DNA of 64,000 nucleotides from an uncultured Oscillospiraceae bacterium (GCA_910585815.1 CAJUFJ010000008.1:10152-74151), one strand, 5' to 3'; shown: positions 41,716 through 50,041, counted from the stretch's first letter. Translations and numbers: made by a program. Notes: generated from the letters alone by a model not told the origin.

Positions 41716-42579
41716 TTACGTGCGGTAGATTACGCCGACAAGGTTGGGCCCGGCGTTGATGGCGATCACGCCGCCGATGCGGTAGCACAGGGCGGGCTCC
41801 TCACCCAGCTCCCGGCGGCAGGCCTCCAGCAGCTTTTCGGACTGCTCGACGTTGCTGCCCTGGATCATCAGGTAGGGCGTGCCGGGCCGCCGCTCACTTT
41901 TGCAGAGCTCCACCAGCCGGGTCAGCACGGCCTTCTCCCCCCGGACCTTGGACAGAATCCTGGACTCGCCGTCGGTAAAGGTCATGACAGGCTTCAGCCC
42001 CAGGGCCTCCCCCACGAAGGCGGCAGCGGCCGACACCCGGCCCGACTTTTTGGCAAAGCGCAGGTCCAGCGGGGCGAAGATCACCCGGACATGGTCCACC
42101 CAGTCCTGGATAAAGTCCGCAACCTCCTGGGGGGCGGCCCCGCCGGCGGCCATTCTGGCCCCCTGGACCACCGCCCAGCCGTAGCCCATGGTGTAGTTCA
42201 GGGCGTCGATGATGTGGATGCGGAAGGTCCCCTCCGCCTCGGGGTGGTCCCGGTAGAAGTCGCCCCGGGCCTGGAAGGCATTGGAGCAGGTGGCGGAGCC
42301 CTTGGAGTTGATGGAGGTGTGAATCAGGTCGGTAAAGCCCGCCGCGTAGGCCGCCTCGAAGACCTCGGTAAACAGATAGGGGTTGAGCTGGGCATGGGTG
42401 GGAATCTGAGGGGCGGCCAGGAGCATGTCATAAAACTCCTCCGGGGTAAAGTCGAAGCCGTCGCTGTATTCCCGGTCCCCCATGGCGATGGGGAAGGGGA
42501 GCACCTGGATGTCCAGCTCCTCCCGCAGGGGGGCGGGGATGTCGGCGGCGGAGTCGGTGGTAAATTTAATGCGAGCCAT
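41716..42579 (-). CDS. DegV-family fatty-acid-binding protein
   Basis: A 287-residue DegV protein: KFTTDSAADIP at the start, the HTAQLNP-like THAQLNPYLF loop, and LGLKPVMTFTDGESRILSKVRGEKA in the second domain. Homologues (FakB) bind a fatty acid and present it to the kinase FakA. No fakA gene is in the window, so it may be one of several FakB-like carriers. Start and length fit the family. Confidence 0.93.
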   Translation of the reverse strand: MARIKFTTDSAADIPAPLREELDIQVLPFPIAMGDREYSDGFDFTPEEFYDMLLAAPQIPTHAQLNPYLFTEVFEAAYAAGFTDLIHTSINSKGSATCSNAFQARGDFYRDHPEAEGTFRIHIIDALNYTMGYGWAVVQGARMAAGGAAPQEVADFIQDWVDHVRVIFAPLDLRFAKKSGRVSAAAAFVGEALGLKPVMTFTDGESRILSKVRGEKAVLTRLVELCKSERRPGTPYLMIQGSNVEQSEKLLEACRRELGEEPALCYRIGGVIAINAGPNLVGVIYRT

Positions 42580-42663
42580 AGCGGGGCCCTCCTTACGTTA
42601 CTCGTTGGTGCAGATCAAGGCAATTATGGCAGAAAATGGACGGCTTGTCAAATTAAAATACCA

Positions 42664-42873
42664 TTAAGGCCGCTTTCGTTTCAGCTTCTTCCGGGTGCCG
42701 TCGGGGTACTGGACGCAGGTGCTGTCCAGCTGGGCGGTGAGGCTGGCCCGGACGGCGGCTACATACTCCTGCCGCAGGGCGTCCCGCTCGGCGGTCTCCG
42801 CGGGGGTGAGCCCCTCCGGGCCCTTGGCCTTGCGGGCCAGCTCGTTGATGCGGTCGATCTTCTTCTGTTCCAT
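42664..42873 (-). CDS. DUF896 (UPF0291) family protein
   Basis: A 69-residue protein with the family motif KIDRINELARKAKGPEGLTPAETAERDALRQEYV, a two-helix structure known from Bacillus YnzC. It is thought to be linked to the SOS response in Bacillus, though its function is unclear. The start overlaps the YlmH stop by one base (TAATG), so the two are coupled. Confidence 0.93.
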   Translation of the reverse strand: MEQKKIDRINELARKAKGPEGLTPAETAERDALRQEYVAAVRASLTAQLDSTCVQYPDGTRKKLKRKRP

Positions 42874-43673
42874 TATACATACCTCTCTATTACCAGCATA
42901 GTCCGTCCCTTTTTGGACTGCCCCGGGACCTCCTTCACCACGCATTTGCCCAGGCCCCGGCAGGTGAGCACATCCCCCTCCGCCACCGGCCGGTCGGCCT
43001 TCAGGCACTCCCGATGGTTGAGGGACACCTTTCCCGAAGCAATGAGGGCGGCGGCCCTGCCCCGGGAAAGGGAGAAGCCGGCGGCAGTCACCGCGTCCAG
43101 CCGGGGGGTGGCCACCGTGTCCCGGATGGTCTTTACCTGAGCGGGCCGGGGGGTGAGGCGGTCCAGGGGGATCTCCGACAGACTTACCTTATACCGCCCG
43201 GCCCCTTCCCACTGGGAGAGGAGGATGGGGGCGGCCTCCCGCAGGACGGCCACCTGGCATAGCCCTGGCCGGGGGAGGAGGATATCCCCCACCAGCTCCC
43301 GGGTGATGCCCAGCCCCATCAGGGAGCCCAGAATGTCCCGGTGGGTGAGGGAGGCGTCGGCGGGAAAAGTGCCCTGAAGGGCGGTGAGGGGGCCGTCCGG
43401 GTCGGCCAGGACGCTCTCCTCCTCCTGCCAGTCGGCTAGAAAAAGGCAGATGTTCCGCTCGCTGTCCGGGTATCCGCCCCAGAACAGGTGCCGGGGCCGG
43501 CCCCAGGCGTTGAGCAGGTCGGTCACGGAGGCCTGTTCCCCCGGCGAGAGAAAGGGAGTGTGGGCGGGGACGCCCCGGTTTTGGCTCAGCTCCAGCTTGT
43601 CCAGCACCCGGGCCAGCAGGATGCGCTCCGCCCCGTCCCGGGCGCAGCGGTCCAGCAGCTCTTTTTTGGTCAT
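42873..43673 (-). CDS. YlmH-like S4-domain RNA-binding protein
   Basis: A 266-residue protein with a YlmH N-terminal domain (GGYPDSERNICLFL) and a C-terminal S4 domain (RLDAVTAAGFSLSRGRAAALIASGKVSLNHRECLKADRPVAEGDVLTCRGLGKCVV). YlmH homologues act in rescue of stalled ribosomes and sit near cell-division genes in Bacillus; here the context is different. TAAGGAGG precedes the start. Confidence 0.92.
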   Translation of the reverse strand: MTKKELLDRCARDGAERILLARVLDKLELSQNRGVPAHTPFLSPGEQASVTDLLNAWGRPRHLFWGGYPDSERNICLFLADWQEEESVLADPDGPLTALQGTFPADASLTHRDILGSLMGLGITRELVGDILLPRPGLCQVAVLREAAPILLSQWEGAGRYKVSLSEIPLDRLTPRPAQVKTIRDTVATPRLDAVTAAGFSLSRGRAAALIASGKVSLNHRECLKADRPVAEGDVLTCRGLGKCVVKEVPGQSKKGRTMLVIERYV

Positions 43674-43682
43674 GGCGGTCCC

Positions 43683-43795
43683 CTCCTTATGGTGTCAAAA
43701 CAAAAATGAAAGGGGCCCTCCATGACGAAAGACCCCCTCGTAGCACAATAGAAAGAGCCAAACGCAGCCCCAGGACGGGACAACTATCAGCTCTG
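43683..43795 (-). ncRNA. Structured leader with possible attenuator before ylmH
   Basis: Transcription from the promoter at 43829-43801 gives a leader of about 115 nt. It can form an AGAGC/GCTCT-closed stem-loop, then a weaker AGGGG/CCCCT stem (about 43732-43705) followed by TTTCATTTTTGTTTT, which looks like a terminator before the ribosome site. I do not recognise a riboswitch class. It could equally be a separate small RNA. Confidence 0.4.
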
Positions 43796-43800
43796 TCTTA

Positions 43801-43829
43801 ATTGTACACGAGATATGATATGCTGTCAA
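43801..43829 (-). promoter_or_regulatory. Promoter of the ylmH operon
   Basis: On the minus strand, TTGACA (43829-43824) and TACAAT (43806-43801), 17-bp spacing. Confidence 0.82.
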
Positions 43830-43849
43830 GTCAAAAAGTATTTTGATTT

Positions 43850-44590
43850 TTAAAATTTACTACCCATGTAAAAGAAGCCATACTCCTTCTTCCGGGGCTG
43901 ACCCGGCCATGTGTTGTTTTCCGTTCGAGAATAGATAATTTTAAACAGCTCTGCAATCCAAGCCTCAAAATCGGTTTCCGGGGACTTTTTATCCAGCTCA
44001 TGTTCATAATAATGCCGAACAATTCCGGCAAATATATCGGCAATTTGTATGGCAGGGGTTAGACTTGAACTAACAAAAAGGGGCATTTCCAATATGCGAT
44101 CAAAGGTTTTTCCCAGACGGGATTTAAAAAGGAAGCCAGTAAAGGCTTCAACAATTTTCTGGTCGTCGCGCTCGTTTGTTTCATCAAAAACAAAAATCGC
44201 TTTATCGTAATGGTGGTTTTCACAGAAAAATTCCACCTTCTTGAGCAAATGGTGATATTGTTTTGGCAATGTGTCGCCGTTCATAAGTAGGGGTTCTTTG
44301 GGCTGTGACATAATAATAGCAAATACCGTAATATTAAAGCTGCACACAGCAGAAACAAAGTCGTCCACAAAGGCCTTGTTGCGTGTCCGGTTTTTGGTAA
44401 TCGTTTGTTCTCGAATCAAAGAGGTGGATTTTAGTTCATCCTGCCGGTTAAAGTGAGCATCTTTTATTTTGTAGATTTGATTGGTAATGTGCTTTACATC
44501 TCGCTCATGGATACATACACTAAGTAATATCGGATTTTTGGTACTATCATTTGGGTGGGGATGACCACTTTCGTCGATAAAAACCAGCAT
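43850..44590 (-). CDS. DUF3800-family protein
   Basis: A 246-residue protein with the N-terminal FIDESG signature (residues 4-9) and the later AIFVFDETN and LTPAIQIADIFAGIVRHYY segments of DUF3800, which has an RNase H-like fold and is often found in defence islands and phage-derived DNA. Acidic residues suit metal-dependent nuclease activity, which is inference. GC content is clearly lower than in its neighbours, suggesting recent transfer. AAAAAGGAGGG precedes the start at 44590. Confidence 0.86.
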   Translation of the reverse strand: MLVFIDESGHPHPNDSTKNPILLSVCIHERDVKHITNQIYKIKDAHFNRQDELKSTSLIREQTITKNRTRNKAFVDDFVSAVCSFNITVFAIIMSQPKEPLLMNGDTLPKQYHHLLKKVEFFCENHHYDKAIFVFDETNERDDQKIVEAFTGFLFKSRLGKTFDRILEMPLFVSSSLTPAIQIADIFAGIVRHYYEHELDKKSPETDFEAWIAELFKIIYSRTENNTWPGQPRKKEYGFFYMGSKF

Positions 44591-44749
44591 AATCCAGCCC
44601 TCCTTTTTACTAATTGTACCACACAAATGGTCATAAGGCAACCGAGAATAAGCTTTTAGGGAATTTTCTAGGGTTGACAAACCCCTTCCCGCCGCCTAGA
44701 ATTGAAAAAACACAGCTTTTGCCCCTCCAAGGGGAGAGAGGAGGCCCCT

Positions 44750-45577
44750 ATGGGAAAATTTGATGGTCTGCTGCTGGCCAGCGACTTTGACGACACACTG
44801 TACGGCCTGAACCTGCGCATCCCGGAGCGCAATCTGGAGGCCATCCGCTATTTTATCCGGGAGGGGGGCTATTTTGTCATGGCCACCGGCCGGGCGCACC
44901 GCACCTTTGCCCCCTATGCCCCGCTGGTCCCCATGAACGCCCCGGCGGTGCTGTCCAACGGGGCGGCCATCTACGATTTTCAGGCGGACAAAATGCTGGA
45001 GCAGACCCACCTGCCGGAGGCTGCCCCCCAGGACCTGGCCGGGCTGATGGAGGCCTTCCCCACCGTGTCCCTGGAGGTGTACCACGGGGAGGATATCTAT
45101 GTCTGCCGCCCCAATCACATCACCTTTGCCCACCTGAAAAAGGTAAACTGCGATTACACCGAGTGCCCCGTGGCCGACATGCCCACCCCCTGGGTCAAAG
45201 CCCTGTTCCACGACGGACACGAGGTCCTGCTGGCTGTGCAGGAAAGCGTGCTGGCGGGGCTGGGGGACCGGTATGAGGCCATTTTCTCCAACCCCTGCTA
45301 TCTGGAGTTTACCCGCAAGGGCAGCAACAAGGGCGGGATGGTGGCCCGGGTGGCCCAGCTGCTGGGGGTGGAGCCGGGGCACATCTACTGCGTGGGGGAC
45401 AACCAGAACGATATCCCCATGCTGGAGCTGTCCGCCATTCCCTTCGCCCCCGCAAACTGCGCCCAGGAGGTCAGGGACTGGGGAGCCCGCATCCTCTGCC
45501 ACTGCAACGACGGGGTCATCGGGGATATCGTGGATATTCTGGACGAGATGTATGGAAAAGACCGCCCTGTCACTTGA
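44750..45577 (+). CDS. HAD-superfamily (Cof-type) phosphatase
   Basis: A 275-residue hydrolase with motif I SDFDDTL (nucleophile D12 and acid D14), motif II MATGRAH, the C2 cap, motif III lysine (KGSNKGG) and motif IV GDNQNDIPML. It probably dephosphorylates a sugar or cofactor phosphate; the substrate is not predictable. GAGAGGAGG precedes the start. Its stop codon TGA lies inside the -35 box of the antisense RNA promoter of the next locus. Confidence 0.92.
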   Translation: MGKFDGLLLASDFDDTLYGLNLRIPERNLEAIRYFIREGGYFVMATGRAHRTFAPYAPLVPMNAPAVLSNGAAIYDFQADKMLEQTHLPEAAPQDLAGLMEAFPTVSLEVYHGEDIYVCRPNHITFAHLKKVNCDYTECPVADMPTPWVKALFHDGHEVLLAVQESVLAGLGDRYEAIFSNPCYLEFTRKGSNKGGMVARVAQLLGVEPGHIYCVGDNQNDIPMLELSAIPFAPANCAQEVRDWGARILCHCNDGVIGDIVDILDEMYGKDRPVT

Positions 45578-45601
45578 CAAAGCGGCGCTGGATGGTATAA
45601 T
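45574..45601 (+). promoter_or_regulatory. Promoter of an antisense RNA
   Basis: TTGACA (45574-45579) and TATAAT (45596-45601), 16 bp apart. The -35 overlaps the HAD stop codon. Confidence 0.85.
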
Positions 45602-45607
45602 AAAAAC

Positions 45608-45694
45608 AGAAGGGCGCTGTCGATAAGCGGCTAGCCCCCTATGCTTGTTTGCGAAGTAACCGCACAGTTGGAGCTGGGGCGGTTACTTCTTTTT
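45608..45694 (+). ncRNA. Predicted antitoxin RNA (holin-like locus 1)
   Basis: Starts with ACAGAAGGGCGCTG, continues through GCGGCTAGCCCCC, and ends in a GAAGTAACCGC/GCGGTTACTTC hairpin (45653-45689) plus five T. The hairpin overlaps the 3' end of the convergent toxin gene, as in type I systems with overlapping 3' ends. CAGAAGGGCGC is nearly complementary to GGCGCTTCTG in the toxin leader. Confidence 0.72.
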
Positions 45695-45763
45695 ACCCTG
45701 GATGAACAGGCCGCAAATACCAATGATAACCAGACACAATTGCAGCACTTCAGATGTACTCAT
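45683..45763 (-). CDS. Holin-like type I toxin, 26 residues (copy 1)
   Basis: Peptide MSTSEVLQLCLVIIGICGLF ending IQGKKK: one membrane helix with a charged tail. It resembles the small putative holin-like toxins of Firmicutes (MST..E.L.L pattern). AAAGGGGGG precedes the start, in a leader of about 105 nt with a stable GGGGGCGCTTCTGCCCCC hairpin. The copy at 56974-57054 differs at two residues counting its start codon. Overlapping antisense transcription supports a type I toxin-antitoxin role. Confidence 0.8.
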   Translation of the reverse strand: MSTSEVLQLCLVIIGICGLFIQGKKK

Positions 45764-45875
45764 TGGGCAGCCCCCCTTTCTAGAATCAGGGGGCAGAAGC
45801 GCCCCCTTTCGGGGGACTAACCACCTACCGTTATGACAACGCACCTTCCGTCCCCTCCGGCTGAGGGGCAAGTCT

Positions 45876-45903
45876 ATTATAACACAATGACTTTTTTTGT
45901 CAA
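45876..45903 (-). promoter_or_regulatory. Promoter of holin-like toxin 1
   Basis: On the minus strand, TTGACA (45903-45898) and TATAAT (45881-45876), 16-bp spacing. Confidence 0.85.
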
Positions 45904-45904
45904 A

Positions 45905-45936
45905 CAAAGCCGAAGGGCGTGTATTCCCTTCGGCTT
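45905..45936. terminator. Terminator of the ribbon-helix-helix gene
   Basis: AAAGCCGAAGGG/CCCTTCGGCTTT stem, touching the stop codon of the gene to the right and immediately preceding the toxin promoter. Confidence 0.8.
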
Positions 45937-46103
45937 TACACGTTGATTCTGCCGTGTTCCGCTTCGAAGGCGGCGACGTGGTGTTTGATAAGCTGCTCAA
46001 TTTCCCGATTTACAGAGCGGACTTCCTGTTTTGCAATATATGTAATTTTTCTGTAAAGGGCTTGCTCTATGCGCAGTGTGAAACGCACCGGATGCTTTAC
46101 CAT
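45936..46103 (-). CDS. Arc/CopG-like ribbon-helix-helix protein
   Basis: A 55-residue protein with an N-terminal beta strand (KHPVRFTLRIEQAL) followed by two helices (YRKITYIAKQEVRSVNREIEQLIKHHVAAFE), typical of Arc-type DNA-binding dimers. The ATG follows GGAGGTGGT. No toxin partner is adjacent in the same direction, so it is not an obvious type II antitoxin. It lies next to the holin-like locus but is separated by a terminator. Confidence 0.82.
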   Translation of the reverse strand: MVKHPVRFTLRIEQALYRKITYIAKQEVRSVNREIEQLIKHHVAAFEAEHGRINV

Positions 46104-46143
46104 GTGACCACCTCCAGCAATTGGCACTGTTTTGAGAACACTA

Positions 46144-46192
46144 TGTAGGGGCGGACATTGTCCGCCCGCAGGCGCATATTATGCGCCTCTGC
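46144..46192. repeat. Palindromic repeat pair, family B
   Basis: TGTAGGGGCGGACATTGTCC joined to GGCGCATATTATGCGCCTC. Confidence 0.8.
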
Positions 46193-46257
46193 TGTGCTAT
46201 TTTACCATTGCTGCGGAGCAAGCGGGAAGAATGACGCAATTGTGACGCAAACAATTT

Positions 46258-46285
46258 GCCCCCGGCGCGAGCCGGGGGCCTTGTC
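46258..46285 (-). terminator. Hairpin after the 64-residue gene
   Basis: A GCCCCCGGC/GCCGGGGGC stem; the following tract on the minus strand (AAATTGTTTG) is only moderately T-rich. Confidence 0.6.
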
Positions 46286-46289
46286 ATGC

Positions 46290-46484
46290 TCACATATCCA
46301 TCGCGTCGGCCAGGTGGTCCACGGCCTCGTTGACCCGCATGGCGGCCCGGTGGGCGGCCCGCTTGATCTGCCGGGTGGACGACGGCGTCATGGTGGCGCT
46401 CAGGGCCGCGCCGGCGGCCATGCCGGCCACCGCGCCCATCAGAAACACGCCGGCGCCGTGACAGCTGTAGGAGTTATTGCACAT
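46290..46484 (-). CDS. Small membrane protein, 64 residues
   Basis: MCNNSYSCHGAGVFLMGAVAGMAAG: a short Cys/His-containing start, a Gly/Ala-rich membrane helix (about 11-31), then a basic amphipathic helix (RQIKRAAHRAAMRVNEAVDHL). The arrangement recalls YtxH-type stress proteins, but the resemblance is weak. AGGGAGGG precedes the start. Function unknown. Confidence 0.7.
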   Translation of the reverse strand: MCNNSYSCHGAGVFLMGAVAGMAAGAALSATMTPSSTRQIKRAAHRAAMRVNEAVDHLADAMDM

Positions 46485-46561
46485 AATTTTCCCTCCCTTT
46501 CCCCGGAGAATTTGAAACTTCTCCGCAGCACATAGTATCCCCTGAAAATTTGAAAAACTCG

Positions 46562-46590
46562 TTGCTAAATCCTGTATCTTCCGCTATAAT
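46562..46590 (+). promoter_or_regulatory. Promoter of the pyrimidine operon
   Basis: TTGCTA (46562-46567) and TATAAT (46585-46590), 17 bp apart. The leader is only about 70 nt and I see no PyrR-type attenuator. Confidence 0.78.
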
Positions 46591-46664
46591 TTATAGTCAG
46601 AAAAGTCTGCGCCGGCGGGCGGAGAATCTTTCCAAATCGACCACATATGCGCGGAGGAGACATA

Positions 46665-47945
46665 ATGAAGCTTTTAATCAAAAACGGACGGGTGGTCCAT
46701 CCGGTAACGGGGACCGTTGTGCTTCAGGACATCCTGGCGGAAAACGGCCGCATCGTCCTGATGGAGCGGGGGCTGGACGGCGAGGCCGACCGGGTTGTTG
46801 ACGCCGCCGGGCTGATGGTGGCCCCCGGCCTGGTGGATATGCACGTCCACCTGCGGGACCCCGGCCTTACCTATAAGGAGGACATCCTCACCGGCTGCGC
46901 CGCCGCCGCCCGGGGGGGCGTCACCTCGATGGCCTGCATGGCCAACACCAGCCCGGCGGTGGACTGCCCGGAGCAAGTGAAGTATGTGCTGGACCGGGCG
47001 AAAGCGGCCAACGGCGTGGGGGTCTACCCCATCGCCGCCCTGTCTCTGGGCCTGCGGGGGGAGGAGCCCACCGACGCCGAGGCACTGAAGGCGGCGGGGG
47101 CGGTGGCCCTGTCCGACGACGGCAACAACGTGGACAACGCCAACCTCATGCGGGATGTGCTCATCCGAGCCCGGCAGCTGGAGCTGCCTGTGCTGTGCCA
47201 CTGTGAGGACACCTCCATGGTGGCCGGCCGGGCGGTGAACGAGGGCAGCGTCTCCCGCCACCTGTGGCTGGAGGGCCGGCCCGCTATCGCCGAGGAGATT
47301 ATGGTCATGCGGGATGCCATGCTGGCCGAGGAGACCGGGGCCCGGGTCCATATCTGCCACGTGTCCACCGCCCGGAGCGTGGAAATCATCCGGAAGATGA
47401 AGAAGAAGGGGGTGCCCATCACCTGCGAGACCTGCCCCCAGTACTTCACCCTCACCGAGGATGAGGTGCTCACCCAGGGGGCCATGGCCCGGGTCAATCC
47501 GCCCCTGCGCACCAAGGCGGACGTTCACGGCATCATCACCGGGCTGAAGGACGGCACCATCGACGTGATCGCCACCGACCACGCCCCCCACTCCGCCGAG
47601 GAGAAGGCCCGCTCCCTCAGCCGGGCCCCCAGCGGCATGATCGGCCTGGAGACCAGCCTGGCCCTCACCCTCACCCAGCTGTACCACACAAAAAAGCTGG
47701 ACCTGCCCGGTGTGTTCCGCCGCCTGTCCACCAACCCCGCCGATATCCTCCACCTGGCCCGGGGCCACATGTCCCCCGGGGCGGTGGCCGACCTGGTGGT
47801 CTTCAACCCCGACGAGGCCTGGACCATCGACCCGGAAAAATTCGCCTCCAAGGCCCGCAACACCCCCTTCGCCGGGCGGACCGTCAAGGGCCGGGTGAAA
47901 TACACCATCGTCCGGGGCGAGGTCATCTATCAGGACGGGGTGTAA
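46665..47945 (+). CDS. pyrC: Dihydroorotase
   Basis: A 426-residue type I dihydroorotase that closes carbamoyl aspartate to dihydroorotate. Metal ligands are visible in DMHVHLRDPG (H60, H62), in LCHCED, in VHICHVST, and the catalytic aspartate is in DVIATDHAPH. The start has GCGGAGGAGA. It leads the pyrC-pyrF-X-X-pyrK-pyrD operon. Confidence 0.97.
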   Translation: MKLLIKNGRVVHPVTGTVVLQDILAENGRIVLMERGLDGEADRVVDAAGLMVAPGLVDMHVHLRDPGLTYKEDILTGCAAAARGGVTSMACMANTSPAVDCPEQVKYVLDRAKAANGVGVYPIAALSLGLRGEEPTDAEALKAAGAVALSDDGNNVDNANLMRDVLIRARQLELPVLCHCEDTSMVAGRAVNEGSVSRHLWLEGRPAIAEEIMVMRDAMLAEETGARVHICHVSTARSVEIIRKMKKKGVPITCETCPQYFTLTEDEVLTQGAMARVNPPLRTKADVHGIITGLKDGTIDVIATDHAPHSAEEKARSLSRAPSGMIGLETSLALTLTQLYHTKKLDLPGVFRRLSTNPADILHLARGHMSPGAVADLVVFNPDEAWTIDPEKFASKARNTPFAGRTVKGRVKYTIVRGEVIYQDGV

Positions 47946-47968
47946 CATAAAAGAAAGGAATGGTTCAA

Positions 47969-48892
47969 ATGTCATTCGACGTTTTACAGGATAAGATCCG
48001 CGCCATGAAGAACCCCACCGTGGCCGGGCTGGACGCCCGCATCGAGTACGTGCCCGAGCACATCCGTCAGGCCGCCTTTGAGGAGCACGGGGTGGGCCTC
48101 AAGGGGGCCGCCGAGGCCATCTGGCAGTTTAATGTTGGGCTTATCGACGCCCTTTGCGACATTGTCCCCGCCGTAAAGCCCCAGGCGGCCTACTACGAAA
48201 ACCTGGGCTGGCAGGGGATGGAGGTGCTGGAGCGCACCATAAAATACGCCAAAGAGAAGGGCCTTTTCGTCATTGCCGACATCAAGCGGGGGGACATCGG
48301 TTCCACCGCCGCCGCCTACGCCGAGGGGTGGCTGTCCGGGACGAAGATCGAGGGGGAGCAGTTCAAGAGCTTCGACGCCGACTGCGTCACCCTCAACGGC
48401 TACATGGGCTCCGACTCCATCAGGCCCTTCCTGGAGGCCGCAAAGGGGGAGGACAAGTGCGTCTTCGTGCTGGTGAAGACCTCCAACCCCGGCTCCGGGG
48501 TGCTCCAGGACATCCCTGCCGGAGACCGGACGGTCTATCAGGTGATGGGCGACCTGAACCAGCGCATCGCCACCGGTACCGAGGGCAAGTACGGCTACAC
48601 CATGGCCGGGGCGGTTACCGGGGCCACCTACCCCTCCGACATCCGGGCACTGCGCAAGCGGCTGGAAAGCACTTTCTTCCTGGTGCCCGGCTACGGCGCC
48701 CAGGGGGGCACCGCCGACGATGTGCAGTACGCCTTTGACAAATACGGCCACGGGGCCATTGTAAATTCCTCCCGGGGCATCATGTGCGCCTGGCAGAAGA
48801 CGGGCGGGGACGGCCGCGACTTCGCCGAAGCCGCCCGGAACGCCGCCATCGCCATGCGGGACGATATCCGGCAGTTTGTGACCATCGTTTAA
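47969..48892 (+). CDS. pyrF: Orotidine 5'-phosphate decarboxylase
   Basis: A 307-residue type 2 OMP decarboxylase (longer than the 230-residue type 1) catalysing the last step to UMP. The catalytic Lys/Asp set is in VIADIKRGDIGSTA, with later FVLVKTSNPGS and VVPGYGAQGG-like segments. The ATG at 47969 is 9 nt after AAGGA; the ATG at 47960 overlaps the RBS. It is 23 nt from pyrC. Confidence 0.96.
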   Translation: MSFDVLQDKIRAMKNPTVAGLDARIEYVPEHIRQAAFEEHGVGLKGAAEAIWQFNVGLIDALCDIVPAVKPQAAYYENLGWQGMEVLERTIKYAKEKGLFVIADIKRGDIGSTAAAYAEGWLSGTKIEGEQFKSFDADCVTLNGYMGSDSIRPFLEAAKGEDKCVFVLVKTSNPGSGVLQDIPAGDRTVYQVMGDLNQRIATGTEGKYGYTMAGAVTGATYPSDIRALRKRLESTFFLVPGYGAQGGTADDVQYAFDKYGHGAIVNSSRGIMCAWQKTGGDGRDFAEAARNAAIAMRDDIRQFVTIV

Positions 48893-48910
48893 TCGAAAAA
48901 GGAGACCGTT

Positions 48911-49420
48911 ATGGCGGAAGTCTGTATTTTCTGCGGCAAGGAGATCAAATTCTGGCAGACGGACCAGCTCACCTGCGGCGGTGTGCCGCAGAAGGTGTGC
49001 AGTAAGTGCGCAGAGAGATATATGAATCTGTCCCAGCGCCAGCGGGCTGTTCTGGCCCTGGAGACGGGCCGGGCGGAGGGCCGGGAGCGCATGGAGACCT
49101 TTTTGAAGGAGACGGAGGAGCAGCAGAAGCGGGACGAGGTCCGCCGGAGCTGTCAGGAGAAGACCCTGACGTGCTGCGGCCAGCGGATGACCAAGGTGGA
49201 CGAGGTCAGCCTTGTCAGCCGGATGGGGTTTGTGCAGGACTATACCGACACACTGCTTATGTTCCGCTGCGGCTGCTGCGGCCAGGTGAAATTCTTTGAC
49301 GCCTCCTTCCTGGAGTATGCCCCCTCCGAGGAGGAGACCACCCTCCCGCCCCAGCCCCCGGAGCCGGAACCGGAGCGCGTCACCTTCAAGCCGGGAAAAA
49401 AGCCGCCATGGGAGAGGTAG
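48911..49420 (+). CDS. Zinc-ribbon hypothetical protein, 169 residues
   Basis: Two metal-binding-like regions: CIFCGKEIKF ... CGGVPQKVCSKC at the N-terminus (residues 5-35), and TCCGQRMTK ... FRCGCCGQVKF near 87-126, then a Pro/Glu-rich tail. No enzyme motif. AAAAAGGAG precedes the ATG, 18 nt after pyrF, so it is translated within the pyr operon. Role in pyrimidine synthesis, if any, is unknown. Confidence 0.72.
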   Translation: MAEVCIFCGKEIKFWQTDQLTCGGVPQKVCSKCAERYMNLSQRQRAVLALETGRAEGRERMETFLKETEEQQKRDEVRRSCQEKTLTCCGQRMTKVDEVSLVSRMGFVQDYTDTLLMFRCGCCGQVKFFDASFLEYAPSEEETTLPPQPPEPEPERVTFKPGKKPPWER

Positions 49421-49427
49421 AACAGCT

Positions 49428-50027
49428 ATGACGCGGACCAAAGACAGTCCCTGGACCTACTCCACCGCCACCGCCCTCCAGACGGGGCTGATGGTGAAGT
49501 GTCCGGCCTGCGGCGGGCCGGGGGCGGTGACGGCGGACCCGCAGGCCTTTCGCTTTAGATGCGAGCGCTGCCACCATGTGCTGGAAAAGCCCCGGGCCGC
49601 CTGCCGGCGCAAGGTGGAAAACCTCTGCCCGGGCTGCGGGCGGTACTACCGGGTCCACCTTCCCGAGGAGGCGGGCGGCTTCCCGGTGCTCCGGGTGGCC
49701 TGCCCCTACTGCGGCCACGAGCTGCCGGGCCGGGTGCAGCGGGTCCCCGGCGGGTGGTACTCCAGCTATGGGGATGTCCGGCGGGGCCGGGAGCCCTGGT
49801 TTGGCCTGGAGCTGTGGTTTTTGTCCAGTTTCCGGGGGAAGCCCGTCTGGGCGCTGAACCGGGAGCACCTGGCTTGGCTCGTCGGCTACCTCAGCGCCGG
49901 CCTGCGGGAGCGGCCCGCTGTGGGCTGCCTGGGCAGGATGCAGTCCGACCAGCTGCCCACCTTTATGAAGACGGCCAAGAACCGGGCCGGGATTTTGAAG
50001 TGCTTAAAGCGGATGCAGGAGAAATAG
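49428..50027 (+). CDS. Multi-zinc-ribbon hypothetical protein, 199 residues
   Basis: Three or four CxxC pairs in the first 105 residues: CPACGG, CERCHH, CPGCGRYY, CPYCGHELPGR. The C-terminal half (SSFRGKPVWALNREHLAWLVGYLSAGLRERP ... LPTFMKTAKNRAGILKCLKRMQ) resembles a segment seen in other zinc-ribbon proteins of Firmicutes, but I cannot name a family. It is 7 nt from the previous gene and 14 nt from pyrK. Confidence 0.72.
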   Translation: MTRTKDSPWTYSTATALQTGLMVKCPACGGPGAVTADPQAFRFRCERCHHVLEKPRAACRRKVENLCPGCGRYYRVHLPEEAGGFPVLRVACPYCGHELPGRVQRVPGGWYSSYGDVRRGREPWFGLELWFLSSFRGKPVWALNREHLAWLVGYLSAGLRERPAVGCLGRMQSDQLPTFMKTAKNRAGILKCLKRMQEK

Positions 50028-50041
50028 AAAGCGGTGAAACG

